From: Thunnus maccoyii
Lineage: Eukaryota > Chordata > Actinopteri > Scombriformes > Scombridae
Assembly: GCF_910596095.1 (NCBI RefSeq)
Contig: NC_056550.1
Span: 4,340,001 to 4,404,000, forward strand
Direction of reading: 5' to 3'
Length of the DNA: 64,000 nt
Under the pieces are notes generated by a model that saw nothing but the letters and a program-made list of their open reading frames with translations, was not told where the DNA came from and ran no database searches. The translations under genes and the position numbers were made by a program. Numbering within the stretch: the stretch's first letter is position 1; each line of letters begins with the position of its first letter. Below, piece by piece: positions 44,542-56,751 of the stretch.

Positions 44542-44634
44542 GAATGGGTATGCTGGCTGATGTGTACAAAGATGACAAAGAGAGAGGAAGGGCGATGGGT
44601 ATATCCTTCACTGGTTTGGCCTTAGGATTGGTGG
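44542..44634 (+). CDS. Transporter exon 6
   Basis: 93 nt, phase 1-1. Encodes [19 protein letters not shown], the cytoplasmic-loop signature of SLC18, then [11 protein letters not shown]. Confidence 0.85.
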
Positions 44635-44989
44635 GTGTGTATACAGACTCAGCTTGCAAAAGTGCTTTATAAAATTCATGATTAGCATCTTTCACTCACA
44701 CACATGTTCTGGAAAGCGCATTTGCACATGTTCATCAAGTTCTTGGTGAACTTGTAGCTTCAAGTACCTTGGGTTGGCATCCCACTGTATAGGAGGCTGA
44801 GTCCCTGTCATCTATTACCCTAGATACTGATTTGCATCATTGCCCACAATGGCCTCATACACCCTGATACCCATAAGTGGATAAAGACTGTGGTATTAAT
44901 GGTATGGCTAAAAATCTCATTTTTGTCCATCCAATTCAATCTACACCTTCCAGACTTGGGGACTGAACTTTCACACACTTCTGTCATAC

Positions 44990-45700
44990 AGTATAGAACA
45001 AAACTACACCCCTGGTCAATATTAATGTTTTAAGTAATTAAATGTTAAGTAATTACAAATCCTGTCCATTTAATACAATTTTATTTGTTTTTAGACAAAA
45101 CCCAAGAAGAATTAATTTGAAAAAAACCTGAAGGTTTGACTAATTAAACTATAATGAAAGGTCCATATTTAAGAATGAACTGCAACAAAAGTCAACACAC
45201 CCTTCCTTAGTCAGACTCCATTCTTATATTTCTTTAATATTTTGTATGCCCACCTTTATTTTTGATGACAGCATCGATCCCCCTGGGTGTGGATGATACC
45301 AGTCTAGGACAACTCTGCCAACTCTGTGAAGAGATCTTCTGCCACTCTTCACAGATGATTCTTTTCAGATGCTCTTTGCTGTTTTTTTTTGTTTTGTTTT
45401 GTTTTTTTTGCTCTACATTCCTCTTTAAAATACTCTAAAGGTGTTCTATTGGATTCAGGTCAGGGGACATACTTGGCCAGGTCATAGTTTTCACTTTTTT
45501 CTTCTTTAAAAACTTTTGTGTGATTTTTGCAATGTCATGTCCATATTGCTAAGAACAATGCAATCTTCCAAACAAAGTCTCCATCCCAAGGATAATCTAG
45601 AAGTCTACTGAAAATCCACTTGAGGCCTCTTGTGGACCTGATGAATTGAACTCTTTTTTGAAAAAATTTAAGTAAAAAGTGACAGGAAGTAAACAAGTGC
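44990..45700 (-). mobile_element. Tc1/mariner relic in transporter intron 6
   Basis: Contains CCACCTTTATTTTTGATGAC, TTCTGCCACTCTTCACAGAT and TCTATTGGATTCAGGTCAGG, words of a fish Tc1-type element read in transposase-antisense direction. Heavily mutated; ends are unclear. Confidence 0.6.
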
Positions 45701-45997
45701 ATAAGAAATACAATAAACAACAAGAAAATAGTGCAACAATCAACAAAGTGCTAAATAGTTGACGGGGCTTAAGCCTTGAAGTGTTCACAGGGGAGCTGAG
45801 TTTTCAGGTGTTTCTTGAATGGACCAAGGAAGTCAGCAGACTGTATAGACACCATATGCACAACTCAAGTTTACTTTTGAAGGAAGAAATTTTCCATTGT
45901 GAGAGTTTCAATCCCAGACTACATCATGCTTCTACTCCAATTTTTAACTTTTTCTCTGTAACTTATCACTTATCTCTTATTTCTTATCACCCTGAAG

Positions 45998-46087
45998 TGG
46001 GTGCTCTATTTGGCAGTGTGATGTATCAGTTTCTGGGGAAGATGGCTCCCTTCCTTGTCCTGGCAGTCATTGCTGTGTTGGGTGGAG
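45998..46087 (+). CDS. Transporter exon 7 (source of the captured copy)
   Basis: 90 nt, phase 1-1. Encodes [20 protein letters not shown] and LAVIAVLGG. The VMAT consensus has Pro where Leu stands in GALF. Confidence 0.85.
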
Positions 46088-46184
46088 GTACTGTGTAACA
46101 TTGTGCATAAGATGAAGCATATAATCCTCCTCAAAAGTAACAGCGTGAAACAGTTGTATGTCCTGTTTCACTACCCATAAACAG

Positions 46185-46228
46185 GTTTGCATGTCCTCAT
46201 CTTCCAACCATCAGGGGTGCAAATTAAG
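46185..46228 (+). CDS. Transporter exon 8
   Basis: 44 nt, phase 1 to 0. Encodes GLHVLIFQPSGVQIK, matching the VMAT stretch that ends in LQPS.VQ. Confidence 0.75.
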
Positions 46229-46340
46229 GTAAAGTATGACTGCTGGGCTTCCATATTCAATTACTGTCTTGCAGTGACACTTTGAATTGAAGGAATAAAA
46301 ACCTGTATTTTTAAATCCCAAAAAATAGTCAAATTGATAA

Positions 46341-46421
46341 AATAATAATAAAAATAAAATAAAATAAAATAAAATAAAATAAAATAAAATAAAATAAAAT
46401 AAAATAAAATAAAATAAAATA
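46341..46421. repeat. (AAAAT)n tract
   Basis: Pentanucleotide microsatellite in transporter intron 8. Confidence 0.95.
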
Positions 46422-46576
46422 ATATTGATGAAACTGATTTACTGAACAATACTGATGAGCCTTGATAATTTAGTAAAGATGACAACAGTACAGTAAAACG
46501 TTAATTTCATTGTCATGACTTTATTACATCTTATTCAAATTATCCCTCTAAAAATATTTTTTGTTCTTCTATACAG

Positions 46577-46637
46577 ACAGAAAAAGGGACTTCACTGCTG
46601 ACTCTCCTGAGGGATCCATACATTCTCATTTCTGCAA
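46577..46637 (+). CDS. Transporter exon 9
   Basis: 61 nt, phase 0 to 1. Encodes TEKGTSLLTLLRDPYILISA, close to the KGTPL..LLKDPYIL family motif. Confidence 0.8.
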
Positions 46638-47333
46638 GTATTTTAAAGTAGCCAATGACATATATTTATAAAGACAGTCTGATGTCATCCGCTTGTCTTC
46701 ACATCACAGATGGTTCCTGGCTTTCCGATACCAAACTTTTTTTTCCCATCTTTACGAACATGTCTGTCTCACAGCTTGGTTTTTCACTTTTTCACTGGTT
46801 GCTCATTGTGATTTAACAGCTAATACGTGCTGCCTCTCAATTTCTCTCCTTTCTTTTAACCATAACGATGAAGGTCCCTAACCATAAGAAAACATTATGT
46901 CAACTCAAACCACATTGCTTACTCAACCTTCGCCTAAACCTAACTAGACCTTAAGCACAGCTTTGCAGCTGTCATCAAAAGATGTCATCCTGCCGATAGA
47001 GGTATCAGTTCAGAAAAGATCAGAAAAAATGTGATATTCTGGAGGGAAGATACAAACTATGTGTTTTGTCATTTAATGTGGAGACCTTGCGCCTACATTT
47101 TGCTAAACCTCTCATAATACAGTGCTTCTGGTAAGTAATAAGAAAAGAAGGAAATAATGTACCCTTTGTTGCTCTGTGGGACGTATCGAGCTGCAAAATG
47201 GGAAGAGCTATTTGTGGTGCCCCTGGCTTCAGAAGCAAAAATCTCATTCTTTTTGTTCATAGACAATGTATCATGATATACAGTTGGAACTCTTGTGCAG
47301 CTTGGATCAGCATGAAACTCTCCCGGTTAAATC

Positions 47334-47580
47334 ATCAATTTTATTCATATAGCACCAAATCACAACAGAAGTTATCTCAGGGCACTTTTCACATAGAGCA
47401 GGTCTAGACCGTACCTTTTCCAGGGACCTAACATTCCCCCATGAGCAAGCACTTGGCAACAGCAGTAAGGAAAAACTCCCCTTTAATGGGAAGAAACCTC
47501 AAGCAGAACCAGGGTCCAGGTGTGTGGCCATCTGCCTTGACTGGTTTGGTTGAGAAAGAAAGGGGGAGGGAGGGGGAGAG
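47334..47580. repeat. Dispersed fish repeat (TATTCATATAGCACCAAATC type)
   Basis: Contains the word order typical of a very common teleost repeat: ATATAGCACCAAATCACAAC, CCCCCATGAGCAAGCACTTG and GGAAAAACTCCC ... GAAGAAACCTC. It is followed by GA-rich and AAC/AAT microsatellite DNA to about 47648. Confidence 0.7.
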
Positions 47581-48461
47581 GGGAGAGTGAGACACAGAGA
47601 AGCACAACAACAACAATAATAACAATAACAACAATAATAATAATAGAAATATGACTAATAGTAATAATAGCAGGTGTAGGCATCAAACAGGACCATGGCA
47701 GCAGGTAGTCTGCAACCATGATCCACGGAAGCCTGCGATCCATAACCAGGTGGTTCATGACCATCATCCATAGAAACCTGTGAGATAAGAAACCACAAAA
47801 ATTCCAGGGATGAAGCCAAGTTAGTAACATGCATTATTATGTATAGGAGGAGAGAGGAGCTTAGTGCATCATGGGAAGTCCCCCAGCAGTCTAGGTCAAT
47901 AACAGCATAACTGTGCTAGAAAATATCTGTTTGTTTGATAAAAAGTCAAAGGTACAAGACTGTGTACATAAAAAATTTGGGGTATCAATTAAATATGATT
48001 CCCAATGCATTGCATTGCATTTTGGCAAGAAGCATCCATATATCAAGCTTAAAATTCTGCCATGTTTTTAGAAAACTGATTTTACAATCTACAGTGTGTG
48101 TAAATTGTAAAGTGTTTTGATGCATTTTGAATTAATTACTGCTCTGATTCAGGCCTCTGACTGACAGCAACAGCGGCCAAGGCTCATGGATATTGTCGTA
48201 TATAGCTGTCCGCCATGCCAAAATGACAGACAAAACATGATTTCTCAGAAAGTTGAAATTACTGAAAATTGTGGTTATAACATAAACCGAGATCATTATA
48301 TTATCCAGGAGAATCTCGTGTTTCTCTATTAAGTAACGCTGAAGATGTTATTTAGAGAAAAATTTGAAGCAGCGGCCCTTCACACTTTGTAACTCTATGA
48401 GGATCAGGAGCATACTAAATGACAATACTTATAATAATACTCTACTGACTCTGCTTTCCAG

Positions 48462-48557
48462 GAGCCGTGTCCTTTACAACTCAGGCTATTGCCACAATAG
48501 AGACATCACTTCCCATCTGGATGATGAAGACCATGTGTGCTAGTAAATGGCAGCTAG
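48462..48557 (+). CDS. Transporter exon 10
   Basis: 96 nt, phase 1-1. Ends TSLPIWMMKTMCASKWQLG. The first half (AVSFTTQAIATIE) is much less like VMAT than the rest, suggesting relaxed constraint. Confidence 0.8.
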
Positions 48558-48967
48558 GTATTCAAAACAATCATACTGTATTTTATGTTTGTCCTGATAC
48601 TGACAGCCCATGCTCATATTTATTTCTTGTTTATTTATATATTTGTTATGAATACATTATGTACAATTTCAATTGTACAATTCATTGTGTTTCCTGCCAA
48701 TGAGAATCCACAATTTTTCAAAGAATCCAAAATCAGTGTATACATTGATGCACAGTTTCTAAGCTTATCATATGAGCACACAGATCTCCATCCCAGTTTA
48801 TCAGATGTATAGATTCTGGGTGGGGTAATACTGTAGCTGAAGATATTCACCTATCATTTACGATCATCCCCAGCTGCAGATCATCTCCAATCATTAAATG
48901 CACAATACGTTGCCATGTATAAGTAAGTGCAAATGTATTGCTCCATCTCACTGTGTCTCTGTGTCAG

Positions 48968-49046
48968 GCATTGCCTTCTTACCGGACAGCTTATCCTACC
49001 TCATTGCATCCAACATCTTTGGTCACCTGTCACACAAAATTGGAAG
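48968..49046 (+). CDS. Transporter exon 11
   Basis: 79 nt, phase 1 to 2. Encodes [19 protein letters not shown] and HLSHKIG. Confidence 0.85.
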
Positions 49047-49738
49047 GTATGTTGGTGGAGGCAAAAACACATAGGTCTTCTTAGAAAAGATACAGAAATA
49101 CTGTATAGACTGTCCATATATGGTTTTATGCATTGACAGACTTTTTGGAAAGCAGCTAATTACTTTTTTATCTTTGTGAATATTCATTAATTCATTTATG
49201 TAAGTTTCTTAATTTAATAAATTACTTCAAATGACTTGGTCATGAATTTCCAAGTTTTAACACCCTGACAGGGAAGTATTTTGTACATACAGGAATTCCA
49301 AATCCAGTTACAAGAGAAGAGGTAGAGGGAAGAAGGGGCTAATGGGCACAGAAATAGTTTAAGTGTCTCTCAATAATAACAATGTAAAATGTCAAGAGAG
49401 TACTGCATTTCTGGGTATGAGAATTCTTACTACTATACATTGCTGCTAATACCATTACCATGCTAGTGAGTCTAAATTAGTGAATTTCTGCCATGGATGT
49501 ACATTTTGGAGTGATCCAAAGTGCTAGCCTTTTCACATGTCTTAGTAAAATACAACAAGTATTTTATTGATATCCTATATGTACTTAATAATGACACTGT
49601 AATTTGCCGTCAGTAATCTAAAATGTTAGCCTTTTCTTCATGGTTTTGGGACTTAATATACCAAGACCACCATATATACTTATATACAGTACACATATAC
49701 ATTTATATATATAGTATGTTGTTATTCTCTCCCCACAG

Positions 49739-49790
49739 ATGGCTCTGTGCTTTTATTGGAATGATCCTGTTGGGAATAACCACCATCTCT
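49739..49790 (+). CDS. Transporter exon 12
   Basis: 52 nt, phase 2 to 0. Encodes WLCAFIGMILLGITTIS after an Arg completed at the junction. Confidence 0.85.
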
Positions 49791-49982
49791 GTGAGTCTCA
49801 TGGATCCACTACTATCATACATTCTGCAAACGTCCTGACTTTTTTCCTGTCATCTTTGTGTGTCTGCCTACATATGAAATAAAAACAAATAAAGTGCAAT
49901 ATAACTAAATGTAATAAAATGAATGTGTCTTGTCAGACCTTAAATTTGTATCCATCTGTAAATATCTTTCTTTATATTTCAG

Positions 49983-50046
49983 TTTGGATTTTCCAAGAAC
50001 ATCTATCATGTGATTGCTCTGAATGCTTCTGTCGGCTTTCAGGTGG
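49983..50046 (+). CDS. Transporter exon 13 with damaged donor
   Basis: Encodes FGFSKNIYHVIALNASVGFQ and then VG. By homology it should end at 50046 in phase 1, but the next bases are GAAGTC, consistent with loss of T from GTAAGT. The nearest GT donor (50043) would be out of phase with the exon 14 acceptor. Confidence 0.7.
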
Positions 50047-50141
50047 GAAGTCATGTTTCAAATGTTTGATATTAAACTAATAACTTATTTTTTGTTTTCT
50101 CTGTAGGGTTAAATAATCAATGATTATCTAGTTTCTGCCAG

Positions 50142-50261
50142 GCATAGTGGACTCCTCAATAATGCCCTTGATGGGTTACTTGGTCGACCTGAAATATATG
50201 CCAGTGTATGGTACGGTTTATGCTATTGCTGATGCCACGGTCTGCATTGGATTTTCTGTAG
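50142..50261 (+). CDS. Transporter exon 14
   Basis: 120 nt, phase 1-1. Encodes [18 protein letters not shown], then [20 protein letters not shown]. Keeps the conserved acidic residues. An alternative acceptor at 50132 would restore frame with the GT at 50043 but adds residues not found in the family. Confidence 0.8.
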
Positions 50262-50454
50262 GTAAACATTCGTCATCATCATGGAACAGTAGCTCTACTG
50301 TGAAAAACAACTTACACCAAACTTCTGTCTCATAAAATGGTTTGTCTTGCTCAATATTTATATAGTACGTATGTTTAAATACTGTACCAAAGAACAAAAG
50401 GAAGACATGCCATTTTGCCATGTTGTTGAATATAAATCTGTTTATTGTCTAAAG

Positions 50455-50576
50455 GTCCAGCTGTTGGGGGTCCTATAGTGGTAGTGATTGGCTTCCCATG
50501 GCTCATGGTCATATCTGGAATAGTAAATATCCTCTTCGCTCAAACTCTGTATCTTCCTTTTCAGACCACCTCAACC
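50455..50576 (+). CDS. Transporter exon 15
   Basis: 122 nt. Encodes PAVGGPIVVVIGFPWLMV and ISGIVNILFAQTLYLPFQ, the last membrane helix. It ends at a GTAAGA donor or reads on to a stop at 50646-50648. The usual C-terminal tail exon was not found. Confidence 0.75.
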
Positions 50577-53249
50577 GTAAGAAATGTAAGACTTGGGAAA
50601 AACAATTACTTACATATATTTGTAATATATACAGTACTGTATAAGTAATTTTTCATACTTTCATGATATCCTATATTGGGAGAGGCCAAACTGTTGCCTT
50701 GATAGCTTGTTACTGACTCAAACTGGCATATGTACATGGCTAATCAAGACCAAATAAAAAATTTCCTTAATGACCTGTTTTTTGGATTTGAAACAGATTC
50801 GTAATTGAGCCCCTCTTAACTTCATTTTAATCACTCAAAACACAAACAAATCTCCACATCCATCTTTTTTCTGACACGATAATAATTAACAATTTGAGAT
50901 GAATTTGGGGTACTTCATTTACTTTCCACTGCCCTTAAAATATGACATATAAAGAACTATTTTCGCTTATCGTTACACTTAAGTAATGAAGATTGGCACA
51001 GCCCTGTTTTGAGCTTTTTTTTTTTCAGCTCACATTTGTGCCGCAATCCTAGCTTAAGCAAAGCTAAACTGTAATATTTATATCCCAATTTTCTACTCAA
51101 AAAGTCATAATTATGAATTCTTAGTCATACCTTGTTTAAAGAAACGACCTTAATAGATGTAATTAATACAAATAACACAAAAAATTAAGTGAATATACAA
51201 GGTTGTGTGTGACTGTATTTCTATTATTTCAATAGGTCTTTTTATGTCATTTATTCTTATTTTGTCTTTGATGCCATCTAGTGGACCTGGCTGTAACTGT
51301 CTTGTATCAGAGTATTGCATGTAGTTTTGTGTTCAGATAGGTGGCAATTTACATGATAATTTTTATCATAAATTATAGAATTATGAATCATGTATAATTT
51401 ACTTTTTTTTATCATATATTACAAATCATGCATCATTTACATGATATTTTTATCATGTGATTTAGTTTTTTCGTCTTTGGTGCAGTCGAAGTTTATTCAG
51501 CTTGTCAGGGATTTAGTGAAGCGACGCCCGCGAGCTAGTTCAGGCAGCCCAACTAAAGCTGCTGCTCCATTCACATGCCATTCCCTCCTCACTGTAACAT
51601 ATATCCAACACACCCGTATAATCATGGCAGCGTATTTAAGCCAGTCAGTGCTCTGTCACACTTTGCTGCATGCGGCTGCCACATAGCTCACATGCTTGCC
51701 CACTACCATGGCCACTGCCATTTATATAGCGTTTCAAAAACCCCACCTCCACCTCAGCATCCACTTGTAGGCTCTGAGTCTATCTTCCCACAGGGGGGAA
51801 GTTAGTATCATCACTCCCCACTCCCTGCTGTGTGAGATTAATGTTTCCTTACACTATTTCTGTACATATTCTACATTTAAATATTGATCTGCTCCTCATG
51901 AATTGGCTGACTGAACTAAATTTAATGATTACTGAAATTTCTGCCTGAACTCCATGCTTACTTCCTTAAAGGAGATCTTCATTCTAGGTATACACTACAC
52001 TATGACTATCATACAGACGTGCTATCATGTCATCATCCTTTTATCAGTCTAGTAGGCACTATTAGAGCACTATTCCTCTTATAGAGGAAGTTATCATATA
52101 GAGCACTATATGGTAAATTGGCATCATAACGGTTTCTGTTCCATATTATGAAAAAGTCATATGACATATTGTGCTGGAACTAAACCAAATACAACAGAAT
52201 ATAAACTGTATATGATGACATAATTATTTCGTTTTCATTTTTTTAAACTACTCTGTAGTTTATGGGATGTTAGGGTTCATTTGGATTCAAGTGATGATGA
52301 CTGAAATTACTTACAGTACATCTCTACCAAATTGCTGTATCAAGCTGGATCAGGTAGTTTATTGTACTACTCATCAAGGCCATTCTTAAATCCTGCAAAA
52401 AACACAGTCATAGAAGTCCACTATTCTATAATCATAAGCAGTATGCAACATTTAAGAAGTGGTGTATATCAATATAATGTAGTTATGAGCAGATAGGAAA
52501 TTTCAAGTATTTATTCATGTACAGTATTTGTCAGAAATTATAAATTCTCCTACAAAGACATTTTATATCATTACAACTGTTTTTTACTTTATTGCCATTC
52601 ATTATCTCTTCACTTAGATCTACAACAAGTGTGTTATAAATCATTTATTAATTGTTCACATACTGCTTAGAAATGCTAAATATTGGGATTAAAAGAAAAT
52701 ATACCTTGTAATCCTGTAAATAATAGTTACTCTGTGAAAGAAGTAGATTGTCCATCATTAAAATGCAGTTCATGGGTGTGATTTGAATGAAAACCATTTA
52801 AATGAAAAGTAGTCACTGTGTTTGCCTTTGTTCGACGGCATTATGTATTCAGAATGTTCAACTCAAACCAACAGACTGCAGCATGTTGACTTTTAGTAGG
52901 TGTGTCTCCACATCCTGGTCAATGCAGATGATGCAGAGAAGCATCCAGGCTCAGCAAGGCAGTGCAGCAGTGTGGGTTACTGCTCTCTGCTTGTGTCTGC
53001 TGTGACCAGATCTTTGTCACAGGTGGCTTGTTGACTCAACTGGGAACACCTGGTGCCATTGTTCCCAGGCGATAAAGCCTGGCTGCAGACAGCAGCTGTT
53101 CGCTGGCTGACTCTTTGGGCACTCAGCTGCTGCTCTAACTCTCCCCTCTACCCCACAGACGACTTTTGATTTGGTTATGTTGCTTTAGTCTTTTTGACTT
53201 AGTTTTTAGGCACCGTACAACGCACCCACACACATCTTCCGCTCATGCA
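50577..53249. other. Spacer after the transporter, no gene seen
   Basis: Mostly AT-rich. A GC-richer patch at about 51480-51830 and another at 52850-53165 have no recognisable coding sequence and may be transposon derived. Confidence 0.5.
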
Positions 53250-55640
53250 CACTGTAAAAAAAAAAATCATAAAAAAAAAAGTCTGGCAGCAAAAGTTGCC
53301 AATCACTTACTGTCAAATAACAGTAAAAAACTTTTAGTTATTCTGCAGAGATTTATTTTAAAAATACAGATATACACTTTGACCATTGTCTGCATTTTTA
53401 CAGTCCAACCATTGTAAAATAAAAATAAAATCTCATTATAAAACATCGCTAGAATGTTAAACAAATGTATAAATCTGCATAAAAAATGAAAAAGACTGCA
53501 GAAATACCTTAAAATGATCTAATTAAATGAAAACTTCAATCCATCCACAAGAACTCCCCATCAAAGTACAGATTTCTTGATGTAAAACAGAAAAATTAAG
53601 TAAAATTAGATTCAAATTACCCGCTTTAACACCCATTAACAATATCTTGAGAGCTTTAGACTTTTATATAAACATTATTTGAGTATTTGAGCCTTTGAGT
53701 AAGGTGAGAGTTTTGAAGCAGGAGTAGTAGAAGAAGAGGAACTTCCTCCAGTTGCAGTAGTGAGCACAAAGCTAGTGGGTTGTAACAGCAGCAAAAACAT
53801 GCTGGTGGACTGTAAGCCACATATACTGCTTTGTTGTGGTTGTAAAGTGTGCAAATAAAAAAAATCCAAGTTATACTACCGCCCAGCATCAGCCTGAGTC
53901 TCTGCCTGCAACACATGACTATTTTGGTATATTTACTCGCCAAATGGCAAATCTATCCGCATTTGGCGCTTGCACAACGAAACAGTATTCTATCTGATGA
54001 TTACTTTTTTCTGCTGTGGATTGTGTAGACTAATACATCCATTAATTTAGAACACTGAAATTGTTAAAAACGTCAAGCATTATCAAGGAAAAATACCATC
54101 TTGTTTGCCTGATCTTGAAGGATTGTATTTGTCACACAGTTGATTAGAGAGAAGGAGAGACTATTCTGCTGTGGTTGAGTTACATTGACTTTGAACTAGT
54201 GAGGGACCGCGAACAGAATAATGAAGCTCTGTCATGAAAAGCTGTCAATTCATGAACCGTCTTGTCTAAATCAGTATTAAGTATTATTGTCTAAAACAAT
54301 ATTAAGTTCAAGAGAAAATCAGCGCAGGTATGGGAAAATGCTTTCAACAAGCTTTCAGCTCAATCCTGTCTTGTATTGTTTTCTAGGTCCTGCTAGACAC
54401 TGTCTTTAAAGCCTGGGTTGCGCATGTTACACTAGAAGCCACTCTATCATGTCTCAAAACATTACTTCTTCATGCTCAATATCTACAATAATGCAAATAG
54501 GCAACTCAGCTAAATAAAAACTGTCAAGTATTTTCAAGTCATCTGCCTCAAGTCAAAGTCACACCTAGTCATATGACTTGAGTCCCCCACCTCTAATATT
54601 GATTGAACTTTCCTTGGTTATGGAAACAGGAGCTAAATTCCTTCCAGAAACAGACAAATAAGCTAATACATAATCAGTATTAACATACAGATGTGAATCT
54701 GCATGCTAAAAAAAGTCTCAAGTTCATATGGCAGATTGAAGGTCATGCTCTTAAAAGTGCCTGAACACCAACGGGTGGGAACGTTGTTGCCTGTATTTTT
54801 TTTCAATGTACACACAAAGGCAACTTTGCCTCCTACCCTCACAGCAGTGGCAGAGGGGACCCATGAGGCTGCCACTCTTAAGGAGTGCGGTTTGCCGCTT
54901 GAACAGAAGTTGAGCATGATCAAACTTTGCCTCTTTTAGTGCAGGGACATTAAGGGATTAAAAAGGTCTGAAATTAAAATTTGGACCAGATCCAGCTGTT
55001 TTTTATATGTGATCAACAAAATCTTAAAACCATTTGTTAAACTGACTGGTATCCTGTGTTGGGATGCTTAATTTGGAGTGATGTAGTAGTCTCTACATTT
55101 GGAACGAGTCAAAACTGGTGCAGTATTTTGCACAAGCTTTAGGCAAGAGAGTGATTTTCAGTTTTTGACTTGCAATACAGTGATTGAATTATGCAGAATA
55201 TACAGTTTAAAATAAAAAACAACAAATAACAAATATACACATTATATATAAAATAACATGATTAAAATCCCTATCATCAATACAGTGAAAATTCTCAAAA
55301 TTACTGATCATCTAGCCTATCATTAGAAACCGAAATCTTGGTGTAGATGGCCAAAATCAGTTTAACATAATTATGTACGGATTTCTTTATTGTGAATATG
55401 TAATTTATTTACATAGCAGTCAAAGTATGTATATCCATGCTTCACTGACTCGCAGGGTTGAGAGAAATTAGATTTGAGGCTTAAAAGAACAGAGCAGCAG
55501 AATAGCAGGTCCATCTAGGTGAATATTTTTAATAAAAATAATTTACTGTGTTTTTATGGCATTTACACTTAATGTAGAAAAAACAAAAAAAAACTGTAAA
55601 ATAATACAGTAAATTTCTTCTTTCTTTTCTTTTTACAGTG
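53250..55640. mobile_element. Candidate element with CACTGTAAAAA termini
   Basis: CACTGTAAAAA at 53250 and its inverse TTTTACAGTG ending at 55640 face each other 2.4 kb apart, with further AGTAAAAAAC and AATACAGTAAATTTC motifs inside each end. Such ends are typical of CACTA (EnSpm)-type elements. No transposase was found and a clean 3-bp target duplication is not evident. Confidence 0.45.
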
Positions 55641-56729
55641 CACATTACACTACTGATTATACTGACAGCCAAACTTCATATTGTAAATATTTAGTTAATC
55701 TGTTTCATTTGATTCAACAAATTATCTTTTGTTACTTCTGCAACATGGTGTGTCTCCTCCTTTGTTGTGGCCAAAGAACCACAACAAAATAGATGAAATG
55801 TGTTTAGAGAAATTTCAAGTTATTGAAAAACTAATGTTACAGAAAAAGAGAGACAGCTATTTGCTTAAAGAGTTCCATTCTGCTGAAGTTATTTGCTACC
55901 ATTTAGACACTGTGCTACTTTACAGCAGTAAAGGATAGATTCACAGACAAATGGTGAACGTAGCTGCTGATGCACAGAGTGCTGCTGAGCAGAATTAAAA
56001 AAAACATTTGTGTTCAACCATGACTTCACAAGAACAAACTGAACTTTTTACAGTCACGCCTCTGAACGGAAGTCCTGTTTTCCCTTTAATAAAGGGTAAA
56101 CCAACTTCACTAATCTATGTCAACTAAAAATATTATTTAAGCGTGACCCGCTATCATGCAGAGGCTATCATGTGCTAGACAAATATTTGATGGCTGTCAT
56201 CATGTATGATCATTTGACTTGACAGTTGGTGTTTACATTTTTGCTGTATCAACTGCATGACTAACTGACTAACTGTTCGACCAGTCCATACTGTACATAC
56301 CCACACTCTGCCGACAAACGTTGTCAAAACTCACACAACATTGTTTCAGATTAAAAATATCAAATATGTCAGGCTAAATTTGGGGGAAATGTGAATGAAG
56401 TGATACACCAGACACAGAGATACAGTGATTAAAACCATTCAGCTCACAAGCTGATATAGAATATAGATTCACCAGGTAGAGTAGGTATTCCATTAATCAC
56501 AAGGTAGTTGTGATGTTCCCAAGGTAAACAGGGTTACTGTTTGTTTTAATACACTAGGTGGGGAAGAGCCACTATTGACCTAACAAAATCGGTGTACCAC
56601 TGTATCTTGTTTCACTTGTGTGACTTGTGTGAGGACTTAAGAACACTTTTTACAGTTCTGTTTCATAGAAATGCTGTTGTAATGGTTATGTTAATTTGAA
56701 AATATTTGAGATTTTCAGGGTTACAAAAT
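55641..56729. other. Spacer upstream of the ODC-like gene
   Basis: No gene recognised. An acceptor-like ATTTTCAG at 56712-56719 just before the ATG suggests an upstream non-coding exon may exist. Confidence 0.45.
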
Positions 56730-56751
56730 ATGGAGAAGAATACCAGCCATG
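56730..56751 (+). CDS. ODC-like exon 1
   Basis: ATG GAG AAG ... CAT G with donor GTAAGA, phase 1. It joins exon 2 in frame ([16 protein letters not shown]). If this exon is wrong, translation could start at ATG 57021 in exon 2. Confidence 0.55.

Larger units (their letters stand above)
42444..50576 (+). pseudogene. Vesicular monoamine transporter (SLC18A1/VMAT1-like), probably inactivated
   Basis: Proton-coupled vesicular amine transporter of the major facilitator superfamily. Fifteen exons cover nearly the whole family sequence, closest from memory to VMAT1 (FGYHIPM, GSVMYQF, GFPWLMVISG). Functional residues remain: Asp in LFLDNMLL, Lys in TKSTIQL, Arg in LLARSVQG, Glu in IETSLPIWM, and Asp in [13 protein letters not shown] and AIADATV. 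Lesions: exon 3 is 300 nt where the phases need 301, with the frame break in a C run at 43458-43462 and a stop at 43514-43516; exon 4 ends out of phase with exon 5; the exon 13 donor appears to have lost a T (GTGGGAAGTC). The GAPF proline has become Leu. Neighbouring genes read clean, which argues against a generally poor assembly. A final coding exon was not found. Confidence 0.75.

Noticed and set aside
50132..50141. Alternative acceptor for transporter exon 14 that would rescue the frame with the GT at 50043
   Set aside because: It adds FLP before GIVDSS, which VMAT proteins lack in this helix. The loss-of-T donor explains the data better, but RNA evidence could overturn this.
52850..53165. 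GC-richer patch that could be a promoter or exon
   Set aside because: No open frame with family similarity and no CpG enrichment. It looks like old transposon sequence of unknown type.
54663..54939. Overlapping frames on both strands near 54.8 kb
   Set aside because: No recognisable domain, no splice context, and they lie inside a candidate repeat element.
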